Assembly: GCF_964019385.1 (NCBI RefSeq)
Contig: NC_088650.1
Location: forward strand, 28,877,489 to 28,941,488
DNA: 64,000 bases
Direction of reading: 5' to 3'
From: Sycon ciliatum
Lineage: Eukaryota; Porifera; Calcarea; Leucosolenida; Sycettidae
In this document: positions 63,861-64,000 of the stretch, one piece after another
How the letters are laid out: every line of letters begins with the position of its first letter
Numbering within the stretch: position 1 is the first letter of the stretch
Program-made: the position numbers and the translations under genes
The notes under the pieces: model-generated
What the model was told of the DNA's origin: nothing
What the model saw: only the letters and a program-made list of their open reading frames with translations
Databases searched by the model: none

Positions 63861-64000
63861 AGGGAGATAGAGAGAGATCCACATTCACATGCACAGCTCT
63901 GCACTCCTCTCCCTGCCTCCTTTTTTTCTCCCAACACCTCCACACGTTTCACCAGTGCTGCCGCTCTCCACACGAGCACACATCTCTAGCACTTCGTCCA

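Noticed and set aside
1-64000. CRISPR array, bacterial operons or ribosome-binding sites
   Set aside because: No spaced short repeats with unique spacers. Introns, LINEs and polyadenylation signals show that this is eukaryotic nuclear DNA.

Overview
This is a repeat-dense, intron-containing eukaryotic window, almost certainly from an invertebrate animal. The evidence is the set of metazoan-type mobile elements (a BEL/Pao LTR retrotransposon, CR1/L2-like LINEs with endonuclease and reverse transcriptase, a Penelope-like fragment, a piggyBac transposase exon pair, many Harbinger- and mariner-type MITEs, tRNA-derived SINEs) together with GT-AG exons. I cannot name the species. Most of the DNA is transposon-derived, and host coding sequence is thin.

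Layout. 1-1640: edge of an old gag/protease-bearing LTR-type element (minus strand). 1.8-2.66 kb and 14.19-15.05 kb: two copies of a long foldback element ending at TTAA. 3.9-4.3 kb and 6.06-6.49 kb: MITEs with TAA duplications. 5.2-6.0 kb: a small three-exon candidate gene (plus). 7.13-12.8 kb: a whole-looking BEL/Pao element with a CACTG target duplication. 15.4-16.4 kb: a tyrosine-recombinase ORF. 17-20 kb: a LINE interrupted by a second LINE fragment. 20-23.7 kb: MITEs and one candidate exon. 23.8-26.1 kb: a tandem array of about 8.3 units of 280 bp, each carrying a tRNA-like promoter. 26.4-32.6 kb: TIR elements, a LINE remnant, a SINE and nested MITEs. 32.6-33.8 kb: a piggyBac element cut by a 200-base assembly gap. 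34.4-37.9 kb: a LINE with a complete ORF2, sitting in an interspersed repeat whose unoccupied copy lies next to it. 38-40.3 kb: a tandem duplication, a MITE with a matching empty site, and a short zinc-finger gene or gene fragment.

41.7-60.9 kb: the main host locus. Twelve minus-strand exons, joined by GT-AG introns whose phases agree at nine of eleven junctions, encode the 3' part (about 550 codons) of a single-pass membrane protein. It has an extracellular-type N-terminal half, one transmembrane helix, an acidic/proline-rich juxtamembrane segment, a beta-rich module resembling a PH-like fold, an arginine/serine-rich segment and an acidic/alanine tail. I do not recognise the family. Its introns hold most of the MITEs, LINE ends and the Penelope-like fragment of the right half. 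The last 3 kb hold a LINE end, an inverted duplication, a GA-rich microsatellite and a second kind of tRNA-derived SINE.
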